Origin: Dokdonella_A sp039926025
GTDB taxonomy: Bacteria; Pseudomonadota; Gammaproteobacteria; Xanthomonadales; Rhodanobacteraceae
Length of the DNA stretch: 30,605 bases
Assembly: GCA_039926025.1 (NCBI GenBank)
Contig: JBDSXV010000228.1
Location: 1 to 30,605, forward strand
Direction: 5' to 3'
The notes beneath the pieces were generated by a model, which worked only from the letters and a program-made list of their open reading frames with translations, did not search any database and was not told the DNA's origin. Below, in pieces: positions 29,465 through 30,605 of the stretch; within the stretch, counting starts at the first letter, position 1; every line of letters begins with the position of its first letter. The position numbers and the translations under genes were made by a program.

Positions 29465-30517
29465 TCAATCGATCAGCGGCGCCAGCGAGGCAAGGTCCCA
29501 GCGCGGCTGCACCTTGATCGTTGTTGTTTCGAGCTGGCCGGCCGCCAGCCGCAACGCGCCGGCGAACGCGATCATCGCGCCATTGTCCGTGCAGAACTCG
29601 AGCCGAGGAAACGACACGCGAAATCCGTCCTTGTTGCCGGCCTCGGCAAGTTGCGCGCGCAGGCGCCGGTTCGCACCGACACCGCCGGCAACGACCAGGG
29701 TGCGCGCGCCGGTCGCGGCGAGTGCGCGGCGGCATTTGATCACCAGCGTTTCGACGATCGCTTCCTCGAATGCGCGCGCGATATCCGCCTTGGTCTGGTC
29801 GGACTTGTCGCTGGCCTGCCAGGCAAGCATCACCTGGGTCTTGAGTCCGGAAAAACTGAAATCGAGACCGGGGCGATCGGTCATCGGTCGTGAAAACCGG
29901 AACACGCCCGCACGCCCCTGCCCGGCCAGTTCCGCCAGCGCCGGGCCACCGGGATAGGGCAGGTTCATGAGCTTGGCGGTCTTGTCGAAGGCTTCGCCGG
30001 CGGCATCGTCAAGGGTATCGCCGAGCAGCGTGTAACGACCGATCGCGGCCACTTCAATGAGCATCGAGTGGCCGCCGGAGACCAGCAAAGCCACGAATGG
30101 AGGTTCCGGCGCATTGGCTTCCAGCAAGGGCGCAAGCAGGTGGCCTTCCATGTGGTGGACAGCGATCGCCGGCACCTCAAGGGTCCAGGCAAGCGTGCGC
30201 GCAACGGTTGCACCCACCAGTAGCGCGCCCACGAGACCCGGGCCGGCGGTGTACGCGACGCCACGCAGATCGCCGATCTGCAACCCGCCCTGAGCCAGGG
30301 TTTCGCGCACCAGCGGCACCAGCTTGCGCACGTGATCGCGTGACGCGAGCTCCGGCACCACGCCGCCGTAGTCGGCATGCATGCGGATCTGGCTATAGAG
30401 GGTATGCGCGAGCAGGCCACGCGCGGTGTCGTACACCGCGACCCCTGTTTCGTCGCAGGAGGTCTCGATGCCTAGCACAGGGCCGGCCACCCCCACCTTT
30501 GCAATGGGCTGATTCAT
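29465..30517 (-). CDS. tsaD: tRNA N6-threonylcarbamoyladenosine transferase
   Basis: This 350-aa (from 30517) ASKHA-fold enzyme transfers threonylcarbamoyl to A37 of ANN-decoding tRNAs together with TsaB, TsaC and TsaE. It shows LGIETSCDETG at residues 15-25, the metal-binding HHMEGH at 121-126 (His122 and His126), ALLVSGGHSML, a DDAAGEAFDKTAK block, VVAGGVGANRRLR and CTDNGAMIA with the conserved Asp. The ATG at 30517 is preferred; an in-frame GTG at 30532 would overlap the divergent rpsU promoter. It is divergent from rpsU, the arrangement also known in E. coli. Confidence 0.96.
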   Translation of the reverse strand: MNQPIAKVGVAGPVLGIETSCDETGVAVYDTARGLLAHTLYSQIRMHADYGGVVPELASRDHVRKLVPLVRETLAQGGLQIGDLRGVAYTAGPGLVGALLVGATVARTLAWTLEVPAIAVHHMEGHLLAPLLEANAPEPPFVALLVSGGHSMLIEVAAIGRYTLLGDTLDDAAGEAFDKTAKLMNLPYPGGPALAELAGQGRAGVFRFSRPMTDRPGLDFSFSGLKTQVMLAWQASDKSDQTKADIARAFEEAIVETLVIKCRRALAATGARTLVVAGGVGANRRLRAQLAEAGNKDGFRVSFPRLEFCTDNGAMIAFAGALRLAAGQLETTTIKVQPRWDLASLAPLID

Positions 30518-30528
30518 CGGGATAGAAT
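30499..30528 (+). promoter_or_regulatory. Sigma-70-type promoter for rpsU
   Basis: TTGCAA at 30499-30504 and TAGAAT at 30523-30528 are 18 nt apart. Transcription would begin near 30535, about 40 nt before the rpsU ATG. The boxes straddle the tsaD start codon on the opposite strand (30515-30517), so RNA polymerase bound here would cover the beginning of tsaD. Confidence 0.7.
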
Positions 30529-30574
30529 ACACGGCTCGCCCGACAGCCCCGGGTGATTTTGCATTGGAGAGTTT

Positions 30575-30605
30575 ATGCCCAGCGTCAAAGTTCGCGAAAA
30601 CGAAC
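30575..30605 (+). CDS. rpsU: 30S ribosomal protein S21, N-terminus only
   Basis: The reading frame starts with the ATG at 30575 behind GGAGA (30566-30570) and encodes MPSVKVRENE before the window ends. This is the characteristic N-terminus of S21, the small basic protein that helps 30S initiation complexes bind mRNA. In E. coli it heads the rpsU-dnaG-rpoD operon; whether that order holds here lies beyond the window. Partial at the 3' end. Confidence 0.9.
   Translation, partial: MPSVKVRENE

Overview
The window looks like a chromosomal, mostly housekeeping stretch from a high-GC gammaproteobacterium of the Lysobacterales/Xanthomonadales, with Rhodanobacteraceae-like or Dokdonella-like genomes as my best guess. 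This rests on several things: a plant-type glutamate-cysteine ligase, the engB / cytochrome c4 / dsbA gene order, a very large TonB-dependent receptor, a PTR1-type pteridine reductase near folB-folK, tsaD divergent from rpsU, REP elements with a GCTTCAGCCGCGATGC core, and a secreted protein ending in LFADDFE. I see no prophage, insertion sequence, CRISPR array, tRNA or rRNA. The genus is inference.

Layout. 1-141: a REP hairpin followed by a 16-bp tandem repeat. 145-1117 (minus): a free methionine-R-sulfoxide reductase and a stand-alone TfoX C-terminal-domain protein. 1199-4348 (plus): a tightly packed run of a TMEM175-type channel, bioD (4-nt overlap), a polytopic GT-C-like membrane protein and a small unknown protein. 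4437-5285: a TonB-type energy transducer. 5340-7466 (minus): engB and gshA. 7538-11510 (plus): a promoter, a leader hairpin, cytochrome c4, three DsbA paralogues in a row and an EEP-family phosphodiesterase. 11671-14577 (minus): a 968-aa TonB-dependent receptor ending at an intrinsic terminator. 14841-19193 (plus): soluble lytic transglycosylase, an NDUFA9-like epimerase-fold protein and cca. 19268-24733 (minus): an approximately 1820-aa secreted repeat protein with its own promoter and terminator. 24895-26845 (minus): a YdcF/ElyC-like protein and a MidA/NDUFAF7-like methyltransferase. 26967-27713 (plus): pteridine reductase. 27818-30517 (minus): tsaD, folB, folK and a hemerythrin-like helical protein. 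30575 to the right edge: the beginning of rpsU behind a well-formed promoter.

How the genes fit together. There is a strong cell-envelope and thiol-redox theme. Cytochrome c4 feeds terminal oxidases. The three DsbA proteins are predicted to put disulfides into exported proteins, and both large exported proteins in the window carry regularly paired cysteines: six pairs in the receptor and one pair in each of six 87-residue modules of the repeat protein. GshA and free-Met-sulfoxide reductase are the cytoplasmic thiol/oxidative counterparts. FolB, FolK and pteridine reductase serve folate/pterin metabolism. TsaD and Cca serve tRNA maturation, and EngB and S21 serve ribosomes. The NDUFA9-like and NDUFAF7-like proteins both belong to families whose eukaryotic members act on respiratory complex I.

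The most notable items are the DsbA triplication with divergent active sites, the near-identical in-frame 261-bp modules, the REP/tandem-repeat structure at the left edge, the possible attenuator ahead of cytochrome c4, and the exoprotein tail. None clearly amounts to a wholly new system.
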